Source of the DNA: an uncultured Verrucomicrobiota bacterium
Lineage (GTDB): Bacteria; Verrucomicrobiota; Verrucomicrobiia; Limisphaerales; UBA9464
Reading direction: 5' to 3'
Length of the DNA: 37,715 nt
Assembly: GCA_903880005.1 (NCBI GenBank)
Contig: CAIRNV010000021.1
Span: 1-37,715, forward strand
Part shown: positions 28,926 to 37,621 of the stretch, piece after piece
Numbering within the stretch: position 1 is the stretch's first letter
Layout: every line of letters starts with the position of its first letter
Made by a program: the position numbers and the translations under genes
Notes under the pieces: model-generated
The model's input: the letters and a program-made list of their open reading frames with translations, nothing else
Databases searched by the model: none
Told to the model about the DNA's origin: nothing

Positions 28926-30056
28926 TTATTCCCTGGGCCAGTTGCGCATGAGGGCCACGAGGTCGGGCACGGTCGGGCTCTTGGCGGTTCGCACGTAATG
29001 CCCGGAGGTCGAGACGCCGCAGAGCACGGCGTCGGCGTTGGACAAGCCGAGGAGCTTGCCGAGGCAGAAGCCGGAGTTGAAGTGGTCGCCGGCCCCGGTG
29101 GTGATGCGGGGCTTCTTGCACACGGGCCCTTCCACCACGTCCACGGAACGGCCGTCGCTGGCGAGCGCGTAGGCGACGGGATGGACGACCAAGGTGGAGA
29201 CGGGCACGCGCGAGTGGATGTCGAGGCTGAGGGCGGCGAGGCCCTCGGGGTCGCGGGGCGAGGCGTCCAGGCCCAGCACACGGGCGATCTCGTAGGCTTC
29301 CTTCTCGTTCAACCCCAGGATGACGTCGAAGCGCGACTGGAACCTGGCAATGAGGTCCAGGGCCCGCTCGATGTCGGACGGCAGTCGCTTCTCGGGATCG
29401 GCGAGGTCCACGAACAGCTTCCTGCGCTCGCCCAGCAGCCCGGGCATCAGCTCGCATTGGATCGAGGCCCAGATGTCCGACATGAACGGCAGCATCGTCC
29501 AGTTCACGAAGCCGACGAGGTCGGCGCTGGCGAACTTGAGGGCGAAGCGGTCCTTGCCGTACCGGGTGCAGATGTTGGCCCAGTTGACGTCCTTCAGCGT
29601 GTAATGCTTCCCCACGAGGATCTTGCCATCGTCGAACTCGAGCGCGTCGGTGAGGCCTGGGTCGCAGATCGAGGCGACCTCCGCGCGGCGGCTGAACTCG
29701 TCGAAGACGGGGTGAAGCGCGGGGAAGCCCAGGGCCCCCAGGTAGCTCACTCGGAGGCCGAAGCTGGCCAAGGCGTTGGCCATGATGGGCCCATTGCCAC
29801 CGAGCTTGGTCATCGCGCGGACCAACTCGACGTTGGTGGAGCGCCCGGCGGCGGCCACGAGCCTCTGCCCGTAGGCCGCAATCGTCGGCACCCGGTCGAA
29901 CCGGTCGGCGTCATGGCGCTTGTCCACGACGTGGAGGATTTCATCCACGAATCCGTCCAGCCCGACGAACGCGGACAACTCGGGGACCCGGGATGAGACG
30001 GCCTCCAGGCGGGCGGCGGCTTCGAGGTGGAACTCGGTGGAGCGGAGGATGGGCAT
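28926..30056 (-). CDS. PfkB-family carbohydrate kinase
   Basis: The 376-residue ribokinase-like sugar kinase carries GGNGPIMANALASFGLRVSYLGALG (about 87-111), the region that binds substrate in PfkB kinases, and the second PfkB signature TTGAGDHFNSGFCLG with catalytic Asp324. NEKEAYEIARVLG matches the NExE segment. Which sugar or nucleoside is phosphorylated cannot be read from sequence. It is longer than ribokinase (about 310), with an N-terminal extension of about 30 residues and an insert around residues 180-215 (FALKFASADLVGFVNWTMLPF). The start at 30056 (MPILRSTEF) is chosen as the first Met that gives family-like sequence. It lies 55 nt after parB and 26 nt before def. Confidence 0.88.
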   Translation of the reverse strand: MPILRSTEFHLEAAARLEAVSSRVPELSAFVGLDGFVDEILHVVDKRHDADRFDRVPTIAAYGQRLVAAAGRSTNVELVRAMTKLGGNGPIMANALASFGLRVSYLGALGFPALHPVFDEFSRRAEVASICDPGLTDALEFDDGKILVGKHYTLKDVNWANICTRYGKDRFALKFASADLVGFVNWTMLPFMSDIWASIQCELMPGLLGERRKLFVDLADPEKRLPSDIERALDLIARFQSRFDVILGLNEKEAYEIARVLGLDASPRDPEGLAALSLDIHSRVPVSTLVVHPVAYALASDGRSVDVVEGPVCKKPRITTGAGDHFNSGFCLGKLLGLSNADAVLCGVSTSGHYVRTAKSPTVPDLVALMRNWPRE

Positions 30057-30111
30057 GGTGGAGGGGAATGGCGGATCGGTGTGTTGTGGGGAAAGGGAGT
30101 TTGATGCCGCG

Positions 30112-31047
30112 CTAGTCCACGCGGACGCCGAGCAAGTCGAGGACGCGGTTGAGTTCGTCGTCGTTGGTGAACCGGATCTCGATGGAGCCGCGCCCGGCGC
30201 GGTAGCGGACGCCCACGCGGGTTGCCAACCGCTCGCGGAGGCGGTTCTCGACATCCACGACGTGGGGATCGCGGGTGGCGACGGAGGCGGCGGCGGCCGG
30301 ACCGGCAGGCTTCGATGCCGACGGGGCGGCGAGCCGGGCGACGACCTCCTCGGTTTGGCGGACGGAAAGGCCCTGCTCGCGGGCCTGGCGGGCCACGGAC
30401 GACAGGAGGGGGGCATCGGCGATGCCGAGCAACACCTTGGCATGTCCGACGGAAAGCTGGCCGGACTTGAGCGCCTGTTGGACGTCGTCCGGCAGCTTGA
30501 GGAGTCGAAGCGCGTTGGCGACGGCGGCGCGGCTGCGGCCGACCTTTTGCGCGACCTGTTCCTGGGTGAGGTCGAAGCGCGATTGGAGATCCGAGTAACC
30601 GATGGCTTCCTCGAGGGGGTTGAGGTTCTCGCGTTGGAGGTTCTCGACGAGGGCGAGTTCCAGGACCTCGCGATCCGTGGCCTGGCGTTCGAGGACGGGA
30701 ACCTCCTTCAGGCCCGCGATGCGCGCGGCACGCCATCGACGTTCCCCCGCGATCAACTCGAGCCCGGCCTTGCCGGGGCGCACGACGAGCGGTTGCAGGA
30801 TGCCTTGGGCGCGGATCGACTCGGCCAGTTCGCGCAAGGCCTCGTCGGTGAACTCGCGACGGGGTTGCAAGGGGCTGGCCACGACTTGGTCGAGGGCCAC
30901 GAGGCGGACGGCGCGTCCCGTGGCGGTGGTTTCGACCGGGCCGGATGGCGCGGCGAAGGGCGAAGCAGGCGTGTTGGAAGGGCTTGCGGCCGCGCGGCCG
31001 CCGCCCAGCAACGCCCCAAGCCCTCGACCCAGCGCCGGTTTCGACAT
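30112..31047 (-). CDS. parB: Chromosome partitioning protein ParB
   Basis: The 311-residue DNA-binding CTPase spreads from parS sites and helps to segregate the chromosome origin. The N-terminus KPALGRGLGALLGG is the ParA-contact peptide. The CTP-binding domain shows PLQPRREF (59-66), GILQPLVVR and GERRWRAARIAGL (101-113); the ENLQRENLNPLEEA helix and a helix-turn-helix (TQEQVAQKVGRSRAAVANALRLL, 161-183) follow. The C-terminal dimerisation part contains VGVRYRAGRGSIEIRF. Odd: parA is not adjacent; the divergent neighbour is uvrA and the following genes encode a sugar kinase and Def. I found no parS-like site (TGTTTCACGTGAAACA) in the window. A promoter with almost no leader lies upstream. Confidence 0.95.
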   Translation of the reverse strand: MSKPALGRGLGALLGGGRAAASPSNTPASPFAAPSGPVETTATGRAVRLVALDQVVASPLQPRREFTDEALRELAESIRAQGILQPLVVRPGKAGLELIAGERRWRAARIAGLKEVPVLERQATDREVLELALVENLQRENLNPLEEAIGYSDLQSRFDLTQEQVAQKVGRSRAAVANALRLLKLPDDVQQALKSGQLSVGHAKVLLGIADAPLLSSVARQAREQGLSVRQTEEVVARLAAPSASKPAGPAAAASVATRDPHVVDVENRLRERLATRVGVRYRAGRGSIEIRFTNDDELNRVLDLLGVRVD

Positions 31048-31054
31048 GGCCGCC

Positions 31055-31084
31055 AGACTAGGAACGACCGGCGACCCGTTGCAA
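31055..31084 (-). promoter_or_regulatory. Candidate promoter for parB
   Basis: On the minus strand, TTGCAA (complement of 31079-31084), 18 nt, TAGTCT (complement of 31055-31060), preceded by GTTCC. Only 7 nt lie between the -10 and the parB ATG, so transcription should start at or next to the A of the ATG, giving a leaderless mRNA. Confidence 0.45.
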
Positions 31085-31163
31085 TCGTGGCGTCAGGCCT
31101 CCCCACGTCCCCCGGACGAGGAAACCGTCATCTCCAAAGCGGCGATTGGAGCGTTTTCCAGGG

Positions 31164-31192
31164 CGAGGCGAGGGGCGATTGGGTTCGCCTCG
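31164..31192 (+). other. Inverted repeat in the uvrA leader
   Basis: CGAGGCGA (31164-31171) pairs perfectly with TCGCCTCG (31185-31192) around 13 nt, ending 27 nt before the uvrA GTG. A second dyad CTCCAA (31132-31137)/TTGGAG (31146-31151) and a direct repeat GGCGATTGG (31141-31149 and 31174-31182) lie in the same 172-nt divergent region. No LexA-like box is recognised. Confidence 0.35.
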
Positions 31193-31219
31193 TGGGTCGT
31201 TCTTTGGCGTCATGTCCCT

Positions 31220-34147
31220 GTGTCGCGCTCGTCCATCCGCATCGTCGGCGCCCGGCAGCACAACCTGCGGGATGTCTCGCTGGAGATTCCGCGGGACCGG
31301 CTTGTCGTGTTCACCGGCCCCAGCGGCTCGGGCAAGTCGTCGCTGGCGTTTGACACGCTCTTTGCCGAGGGCCAGCGCAAGTATGTGGAGTCGTTGTCGG
31401 CCTACGCCCGGCAGTTCCTGGACCAGTTGGCCAAGCCCGACGTGGACCACATCGATGGCCTGTCGCCCGCCATTGCCATCGAGCAGCGGTCGGCGTCGGG
31501 CAACCCCCGGTCCACGGTCGCGACCACGACGGAGATCTACGACTACCTGCGGCTCCTGTACGCGACCGTGGGTCAGCCGCACGACCCTGAAACCGGCGAG
31601 GTCATCTCGTCGCAGACGCCCACGGAGATTGTGGATCGCATCCTGCAACGGCCGCCGCGGACGCGCCTGATGTTGCTGGCGCCGGTGGTGGAGGAGCAGC
31701 GGGGCGAGTTTCGGGACGTCCTGGAGCGGCTGACCCGCGAGGGGTTCGTGCGGGCGCGCATCGACGGGCAGTTGGTGGAGCTCAACGCCCGGCAACCGCC
31801 GCGGCTCGACGCCAAGGCGCGGCATTCCGTGGATGTCGTCGTGGACCGCCTCGTGGTGGCGGACGGCCTGCGGCCGCGGCTGGCGGACTCGGTGGAGACG
31901 GCGCTGCGGTGGGGCGACGGCCGGCTGCGGTTGCTGGAGCAGGAGCCGGGCGGGTCGTCCGAGGCGTGGCACGAGACCTTGCACTCGACGCGCATGGTGT
32001 CGCGGAGGACGGGGCGTTCGTTCGACACGCCGACGCCGCAGCATTTCTCGTTCAACTCGCCGCGCGGGGCGTGCCCGGAATGCCTTGGCCTGGGCCAGAA
32101 GCAGGTGTTCGACGCCGGGTTGATCGTCCCGGACCCCGCGCTGTCGATTGCGGACGGGGCGTTGCATCCGTACCGCCGCCTGGGGGGCAAGCGCATGGCC
32201 GCCTACTACCAGTCGCTGCTCGACGCGGTTGCGCGCCATGGGGGCGTGCGGACGGACCTGCCTTGGAAGGACCTGCCGGAGGCGTTTCATCGCCTGATGC
32301 TGCATGGCTCGGGCGAGGGGGAGGTCGTGTTCAAGATGCAGCGTGCCGGCAAGTGGACGGAGGCGAGGCGGCCTTGGGAGGGGGTGCTGGGGAACCTTCA
32401 ACGGTTCCTGCGCGAGTCGGAGAGCGAGTTCACCAAGAACCGTCTCAAGGCCTACATGACGCTCCATCCGTGCGATGCCTGCCGGGGTCAGCGGCTGCGG
32501 CCCGAGGTGCTTGCGATCACGTTGGGGGATGCGCCGCCCGAGCCCGGTGCCTTGCCCGTCCCGGGCCTGGGCATCGCGGGCTTTTGCCGCCTCTCGGTCG
32601 CCAAGGCCGCCGAGTTCCTCCAGTCGCTCCGCCTGACGGAGTTCCAGCAATGCCTGGCGGGCGAGGTCATCGACCACGTGCGCCGGCGGCTTTCCTTCCT
32701 CTCGGAGGTTGGGCTGGGCTACCTGACGCTGGATCGCGAGAGCGGCACCCTGAGCGGCGGCGAGGCCCAGCGCATCCGTCTTGCCACCCAGATCGGCGCC
32801 GGCCTCATGGGCGTCCTGTACATCCTCGACGAGCCCAGCATCGGCCTTCACCAACGCGACAACGAGCGCCTCCTCGCCACCCTCCGCCGCCTGCGCGACC
32901 TCGGTAACTCCGTCATCGTGGTCGAGCACGACGAGGACACCATCCGGCAGGCCGACCACGTCGTGGACCTCGGCCCGGGGGCGGGCGTCCATGGGGGGCA
33001 GGTCATCGCGCAGGGCACCCTTGGCGAGATTCTCGCCAACCCGCGATCGGTGACGGGCCAATACCTGTCCGGTGCCCGGTCCATCCCGGTGCCGTCGCGT
33101 CGCGTCGCGCCCCGGGCGGACAAGGGCTGGCTCGAAATTCACGGGGCCGCGGAGAACAACCTCCGCAACATCGACGTCCGCATTCCCCTGGGCACCCTTG
33201 CCTGCGTCACCGGCGTCAGCGGCTCCGGCAAGTCCACGTTGGTGGACGACATCCTGCGTCGGGCGGTGTTCCGCCAGTGGTACGGGTCGAAGGAGCGACC
33301 CGGGGCCCACCGGGAGATCCGCGGGCTGGAGCAACTGGAGAAGTGCGTGGTCGTGGATCAGTCGCCGATTGGCCGCACGCCCCGCAGCAACCCCGCCACC
33401 TACACCGGCATGTTCAACGAGATTCGCGATCTCTTCGCCGGGTTGCCGGCCGCGCGCGTCCGGGGCTACGACGCCGGTCGCTTCTCCTTCAACATCCAGG
33501 GCGGTCGCTGCGAGAAATGCCAGGGCGATGGCGTCCTGGCGATCGAGATGCACTTCCTGCCACCCGTGTACGTGACGTGCGAGGCCTGCGGTGGGAGGCG
33601 CTACAACCGCGAGACGCTCGAGATCACCTACAAGGGGCTCAACGTCGCCGCCGTGCTCGACCTGACGATCGACGAGGCCGTGTCCTTCTTCCGCGCCATC
33701 CCCAAGCTTCACGACACCTGCCGGACGTTGGCGGAGGTCGGGCTGGGCTACCTGAGGCTGGGCCAGTCCGCCACCACCTTGTCCGGCGGCGAGGCCCAGC
33801 GCCTCAAGCTCGCGTCCGAGCTGTCCCGCCGTCAGACGGGGCGGGTGCTGTACCTCCTCGACGAGCCCACGACCGGCCTGCACTTCCAGGATGTCGAGCG
33901 CCTCCTCCAGGTCCTGTTCAAGCTCCGTGACTCCGGCAACACCCTCGTCGTCATCGAGCACCATCTCGACGTCATCAAGTGCGCCGACTGGGTCGTGGAC
34001 CTCGGGCCGGAGGGCGGCTCGGGCGGGGGCACCGTGGTGGCCTGCGGGACGCCCGAGGAGGTCGCGTCGTGCGCCGCCAGCCATACCGGGCGCTTTTTGA
34101 ATCGAATCCTCACCCCTCCCGGCCCCAACGTCCCCGTCCATGCCTGA
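31220..34147 (+). CDS. uvrA: Excinuclease ABC subunit A
   Basis: The 975-residue ABC ATPase scans DNA for damage in nucleotide excision repair with UvrB. The first ATPase has Walker [10 protein letters not shown] (33-41) and the second GVSGSGKST (from 665); both signature motifs ([18 protein letters not shown]) and Walker B ([18 protein letters not shown]) are present. Zinc-type Cys pairs occur at CPEC, CDAC, and CEKC...CEAC. The start is a GTG at 31220 ([19 protein letters not shown]), because the family begins at this IRIVGARxHNL segment; the longer open frame upstream is antisense to parB. No SD is evident. The gene overlaps the TPR gene by 8 nt. uvrB and uvrC are not in the window. Confidence 0.96.
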   Translation: MSRSSIRIVGARQHNLRDVSLEIPRDRLVVFTGPSGSGKSSLAFDTLFAEGQRKYVESLSAYARQFLDQLAKPDVDHIDGLSPAIAIEQRSASGNPRSTVATTTEIYDYLRLLYATVGQPHDPETGEVISSQTPTEIVDRILQRPPRTRLMLLAPVVEEQRGEFRDVLERLTREGFVRARIDGQLVELNARQPPRLDAKARHSVDVVVDRLVVADGLRPRLADSVETALRWGDGRLRLLEQEPGGSSEAWHETLHSTRMVSRRTGRSFDTPTPQHFSFNSPRGACPECLGLGQKQVFDAGLIVPDPALSIADGALHPYRRLGGKRMAAYYQSLLDAVARHGGVRTDLPWKDLPEAFHRLMLHGSGEGEVVFKMQRAGKWTEARRPWEGVLGNLQRFLRESESEFTKNRLKAYMTLHPCDACRGQRLRPEVLAITLGDAPPEPGALPVPGLGIAGFCRLSVAKAAEFLQSLRLTEFQQCLAGEVIDHVRRRLSFLSEVGLGYLTLDRESGTLSGGEAQRIRLATQIGAGLMGVLYILDEPSIGLHQRDNERLLATLRRLRDLGNSVIVVEHDEDTIRQADHVVDLGPGAGVHGGQVIAQGTLGEILANPRSVTGQYLSGARSIPVPSRRVAPRADKGWLEIHGAAENNLRNIDVRIPLGTLACVTGVSGSGKSTLVDDILRRAVFRQWYGSKERPGAHREIRGLEQLEKCVVVDQSPIGRTPRSNPATYTGMFNEIRDLFAGLPAARVRGYDAGRFSFNIQGGRCEKCQGDGVLAIEMHFLPPVYVTCEACGGRRYNRETLEITYKGLNVAAVLDLTIDEAVSFFRAIPKLHDTCRTLAEVGLGYLRLGQSATTLSGGEAQRLKLASELSRRQTGRVLYLLDEPTTGLHFQDVERLLQVLFKLRDSGNTLVVIEHHLDVIKCADWVVDLGPEGGSGGGTVVACGTPEEVASCAASHTGRFLNRILTPPGPNVPVHA

Positions 34148-36776
34148 CAGGCCCGACAGTCCGCCGAGGAGCTGTGCCGACGTCGGCCCGGGCGTCCTGC
34201 CCGGGCCTGCGTGGTGGCTGGGCCTTGTCTTGTTCCTCGCGTCGGCCCTGCCGGTCGCCCGCGCCCAGGAACCCACGCCCGACCAGCTCGCGTTCGACGC
34301 CGCCCTGCGAGCGATGGATGGACGACTCTACCAACGGGCTGCGGAAGAGTTTGCGGCGATGGCCGAGGCCTTTCCCAACTCGCCCCTCCGCGCCGCCGCC
34401 ATCGAGAGGTCTCGGCTGGCCCGGGGCGAGGCCGCCTTGGCCTCAGGCCAATGGAGGCCCGCTGCGGACGCGTTCGCGGGCTTCCTCAAGGACTTCCCCG
34501 GCTCGACGAACCGCCTCCACGGCAGCCTTCGCGAGGCGCTGGCCTTGCTGCGGTCCGGGGATGCCGTGGGCGCGCGCGACCGCATCGCAGGCGTCGGCTC
34601 CCCCTTCCAGGTTGCGCTGGCCTCCGGATCCATCCCTGCCGAGGCCGGCTTTGAGGGGCATTTGCTGCTGGCCGAGGCCCGCCAACGAAACGGCGAGCAT
34701 GCGGCGGCCTTGCAGGCGCTGGACGCCGCAAGCCCCTACGCCACCGACCCCGGGCGCCAATGGCGACGCGAGCGGCTGCGCCACGACGTCGCGGTCGATG
34801 GCAAGCTCCCCGGGCCGCGCATGCTGGCGGCGGAGGCCTTGCTGTCGTTGTCCGGTTCCTCCACCAACCAGGTGCTCAAGGCCGAGGCCAACGCGCTGGC
34901 TGCCCGGGCCCATTTCGACGCGGGCCAACCCGAGCGCGCCGAGCCGCTCTGGGAACGCAACACCGCCGCGGACATCCCCCCCGCATTCCAGCGCGAGGCC
35001 ATCGTCCAGGTGGGCCAGGCGCTTCTCGCCCGAGGCAACCTCCCCGTGGCGCGCGCCCGCTTGGAACGTTTCCTGAACGGGCGGCCCGTGGACCCGAACT
35101 GGCATCCCGTGCGCGTCCTGCTGGGGCAGGTGCTCTTCCGCCAGTACGCCGCCGCCCGTTCCAGCGGCGCTGGGTCGGCGGAGTTCGCAGGCCTGCCCAC
35201 GCTCGTCCTGGGGCAGCTGGAAGCCGTGCTGACGAACCAACCGCCGCCGGACCTCGCGGGCCCCATCCAGTACCTGCGAGGCTGGTGCCTGTGGGAGGAG
35301 GGGCTGGCCCAGCCCGCCCGGCTGGCCGAGGCGGAGGCCGCGTTCCGCAGGGCCATCGAGTCATTGCCGCCTTCCGCCGAGCAGGCCACCGCGCGGTTCA
35401 AGGTGGGGGATGCCTCCCTGCTGCGAGGCGACCCTGTCACGGCATTGTCGCACTTCATGGCCGTGGCCCAGGGCTACACGAACGACCCGGTCGTGGCCCG
35501 CGAGCTGCGTCCCATGGCTTGGCAGCAGGCCATCGCCGCCGCCATTGCCGCCACCAATGCCGCCGCCGCGAGCACGGCGATGGAGCGGTTGCTTCAAACG
35601 CACCCCGACGCGGAGGTCTCCGGTCGCAGCGCCCTGCTCGTGGGCCAATCCCTCGTGCGACAGGGCGCGGCCGAGTCCGGGCGCGCGTTGTTGGCGCGCT
35701 TCGCCGAGCGATTTCCCGACGCCCCCGTGACGGCCAGCGTCCGCCTTGCCCTTGCCTCCGCGTTCATGGCCGAGCGGCAGTGGGCCCCCGCGTTGCGCGA
35801 GCTCGACGGCTGGGTGGTGAGGTACACCAACCATCCGTCCCTGCCCCAGGCCGAGTACGACCGGGCCTACGCCTCCGCCGAGTCCGGCCTCGCCACGAAC
35901 GCCGTGGAGCAGTTCCGCGCCTTGGCCCAGCGCTTCCCCACCAACGCCCTTTCGCAGACCGCCCAACTCTGGCTGGGCACGCACTTCTACAACTTGGGCG
36001 ACTTCGGCCAGGCCGAGCTCGCCTACGTGGGCGTCCTCACGAATGGGCTCTGGAAGGGCTCCGCCGCCGCCCAGCGCGCGCGGCTTCTCGCCAGCCAGGC
36101 CGCCCTCGCCCGCGGCAGCTCCACCAACGCCATCCAATACCTCCTCGAACTCCTCAACGACCCGCTCACCCCGGAACCCGAGCGCGCGTCGGGATACTTC
36201 TACCTGGGCGAGGCCCGCCTGGCCGCCCTGCCTCCCGGCACCAACGCGCCCATGGCCGGTTTCGCCGAGGCCTTGGAGGCCTTCACGGGCGCGGCGCGCT
36301 TCACCAACCAACCCGTCGTCGTCGCCGCATGGGGCCGCATGGCCTACTGCCAGCTCCAGCTCGCCGCGCAGTCCCCCCTGGCCCTGTCCCGCGCCGTCGA
36401 GCTGTTCCAGCGCATCCTCGAGTCCCCCGCCGCCGATGTCGCCTCCCGGGCCAAGGCGTTGGTGGGCATGGGCTCGGCCTGCGAGCGCATGGCGTCCGGT
36501 AAGGGCCCTGCGGAGGCCGCCGAGTTCTCGGAACGCGCCCTCAAGAACTACCTCGACGTCGTCCTGGGGTCCGGCTTCCTCCGGCCCGGCGAATCCGTGC
36601 CGCCGAGGTTGCTCGAGGAGGCCGGCGTCGCCGCCGGTCAACTGCTCGAGGAACGCCGTCGCTTCGTCGAGGCCGACGGCCTTTACGATCGGCTGGGGCG
36701 CGAGCTTCCCGCGTTGAAGCCCGTCTGGGACGCACGCCGCGAGCGCGCGCGTCGCATGGCCGAGCCCTCGCCCTGA
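34140..36776 (+). CDS. Exported tetratricopeptide-repeat protein
   Basis: The 878-residue protein has a signal peptide (hydrophobic WWLGLVLFLASALPVA, likely cut after ARA at residue 42) and then many helix-pair repeats of TPR type across most of its length, for example AAEEFAAMAEAFPNSPLRAAA, AEAAFRRAIESLPPSAEQATARFKVG, and NAVEQFRALAQRFPTNALSQTAQLWLG. Such spacing (residues F/Y-P at repeat ends) is like BamD/YbgF-type TPRs, suggesting periplasmic protein scaffolding. No enzyme domain is seen. The ATG overlaps the end of uvrA (ATGCCTGA), so translation is probably coupled, yet a functional link with DNA repair is unlikely. trmL follows after 31 nt. Confidence 0.85.
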   Translation: MPDRPDSPPRSCADVGPGVLPGPAWWLGLVLFLASALPVARAQEPTPDQLAFDAALRAMDGRLYQRAAEEFAAMAEAFPNSPLRAAAIERSRLARGEAALASGQWRPAADAFAGFLKDFPGSTNRLHGSLREALALLRSGDAVGARDRIAGVGSPFQVALASGSIPAEAGFEGHLLLAEARQRNGEHAAALQALDAASPYATDPGRQWRRERLRHDVAVDGKLPGPRMLAAEALLSLSGSSTNQVLKAEANALAARAHFDAGQPERAEPLWERNTAADIPPAFQREAIVQVGQALLARGNLPVARARLERFLNGRPVDPNWHPVRVLLGQVLFRQYAAARSSGAGSAEFAGLPTLVLGQLEAVLTNQPPPDLAGPIQYLRGWCLWEEGLAQPARLAEAEAAFRRAIESLPPSAEQATARFKVGDASLLRGDPVTALSHFMAVAQGYTNDPVVARELRPMAWQQAIAAAIAATNAAAASTAMERLLQTHPDAEVSGRSALLVGQSLVRQGAAESGRALLARFAERFPDAPVTASVRLALASAFMAERQWAPALRELDGWVVRYTNHPSLPQAEYDRAYASAESGLATNAVEQFRALAQRFPTNALSQTAQLWLGTHFYNLGDFGQAELAYVGVLTNGLWKGSAAAQRARLLASQAALARGSSTNAIQYLLELLNDPLTPEPERASGYFYLGEARLAALPPGTNAPMAGFAEALEAFTGAARFTNQPVVVAAWGRMAYCQLQLAAQSPLALSRAVELFQRILESPAADVASRAKALVGMGSACERMASGKGPAEAAEFSERALKNYLDVVLGSGFLRPGESVPPRLLEEAGVAAGQLLEERRRFVEADGLYDRLGRELPALKPVWDARRERARRMAEPSP

Positions 36777-36807
36777 ACCGTCTTCAGCAAGACCACCGAG
36801 CCCGGCC

Positions 36808-37296
36808 ATGTTCCACGTCGTCCTCCTGGAGCCGGAGATCCCGCCCAACACCGGCAACATCGCCCGCTTGTGCGCCGCCACGCGTTCCACGCTGCACCTC
36901 GTGGAGCCGCTCGGATTCGACCTCGACGACCGGCAGCTCCGGCGCGCCGGCATGGACTATTGGCAACAGGTCCGTTGGCATCGCTGGCCCAACTGGGATG
37001 CGTTGGCCCGGCACTTGGGCGCCGGCTTCCGGCCGTGGCTTGTCGAGCAAGGGGCGCCCCGGCCCTATCATGCCGCCGCCTTCGCGCCCGGGGACGTCCT
37101 CGTGTTCGGGCGCGAGTCCGCTGGGCTGCCCGCGCCCCTGCTGCGGGCCGCTCCGGAGCGTTGGATCGACATCCCCATGGCCAACCCCGACGCCCGATCC
37201 CTCAACCTCTCCAATTGCGTGGCCATCGTCTTGTTCGAGGCCCTCCGGCAGCAGGCCCGGCCGCCGGCGTCCACGCGTGGTGTCTCATCCACCTAA
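36808..37296 (+). CDS. trmL: tRNA (cytidine/uridine-34 2'-O)-methyltransferase
   Basis: The 162-residue SPOUT methyltransferase methylates the wobble ribose of some Leu tRNAs. It shows all family motifs: VVLLEPEIPPNTGNIARLCAA (4-24), HLVEPLGFDLDDRQLRRAGMDYW, VFGRESAGLP and the trefoil-knot end SLNLSNCVAIVLFEALRQQ. Length agrees with E. coli TrmL (157). It is the last complete gene of the window. A terminator lies 103 nt downstream. Confidence 0.95.
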   Translation: MFHVVLLEPEIPPNTGNIARLCAATRSTLHLVEPLGFDLDDRQLRRAGMDYWQQVRWHRWPNWDALARHLGAGFRPWLVEQGAPRPYHAAAFAPGDVLVFGRESAGLPAPLLRAAPERWIDIPMANPDARSLNLSNCVAIVLFEALRQQARPPASTRGVSST

Positions 37297-37398
37297 ACCG
37301 GCACCTGGGGATGGGGTCACCCAAACCCTCCGGTGAAGCTCAACGCTTCGCCCATGCCGTAGGCCGCGTGCCCTCACGCGGCGGCTCGTGTCGTGCCT

Positions 37399-37434
37399 CC
37401 GTGTGCCGTGGAGGACCCGTGGGGCACGGTTTTT
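37399..37434 (+). terminator. Probable intrinsic terminator after trmL
   Basis: CCGTGTGCCGTGG (37399-37411) pairs with CCGTGGGGCACGG (37417-37429) at 12 of 13 positions, allowing three G-U pairs, with TTTTT (37430-37434) behind. A second small hairpin GCCTG/CAGGC (37435-37450) follows. It ends the uvrA-TPR-trmL unit. Confidence 0.75.
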
Positions 37435-37454
37435 GCCTGAAGAACCAGGCATGA

Positions 37455-37546
37455 CGCGGATGACACGGATCGATCCAAGCCGTGAGGCCTCCTGGATGGC
37501 AAATGCGCCCAGACCAAACGACACACGTGAATCCGTGCGGTCCGCG
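37455..37546. repeat. Imperfect intergenic palindrome of CACGGAT type
   Basis: The left arm CGCGGATGACACGGAT (37455-37470) matches the complement of ATCCGTGCGGTCCGCG (37531-37546) at 13 of 16 positions, with a 60-nt spacer. The arms carry short tandem-like units (CGGATgaCACGGAT), and ATCCGTG recurs at 37549-37556 (CCATCCGTG). It does not code and looks like a dispersed, decayed inverted repeat. Confidence 0.55.
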
Positions 37547-37563
37547 CCATCCGTGTTGCTTCG

Positions 37564-37587
37564 CCCTAAGCCGTAACGATTCAGTTG
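37564..37587. repeat. Fragment of the palindromic repeat family (copy C)
   Basis: This stretch (CCCTAAGCCG, two bases, ACGATTCAGTTG region) matches the complement of the right edge of copy B (21081-21104) at 21 of 24 positions, and also its left edge AAGCCGNNACGATTCAGTTG. What follows (AAATGGAAAGG) is unlike copies A and B, so it is a single end or a truncated copy. Together with the CACGGAT palindrome it fills the 325-nt gap after trmL. Confidence 0.6.
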
Positions 37588-37621
37588 AAATGGAAAGGCA
37601 CCGTCTGGCGGACTTGTTTTT

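Noticed and set aside
30602-31219. A long N-terminal extension of UvrA
   Set aside because: It is antisense to parB and unlike UvrA; the family starts at the GTG at 31220.
28900-31219. parS sites near parB
   Set aside because: No TGTTTCACGTGAAACA or close match was seen by eye here or elsewhere in the window.
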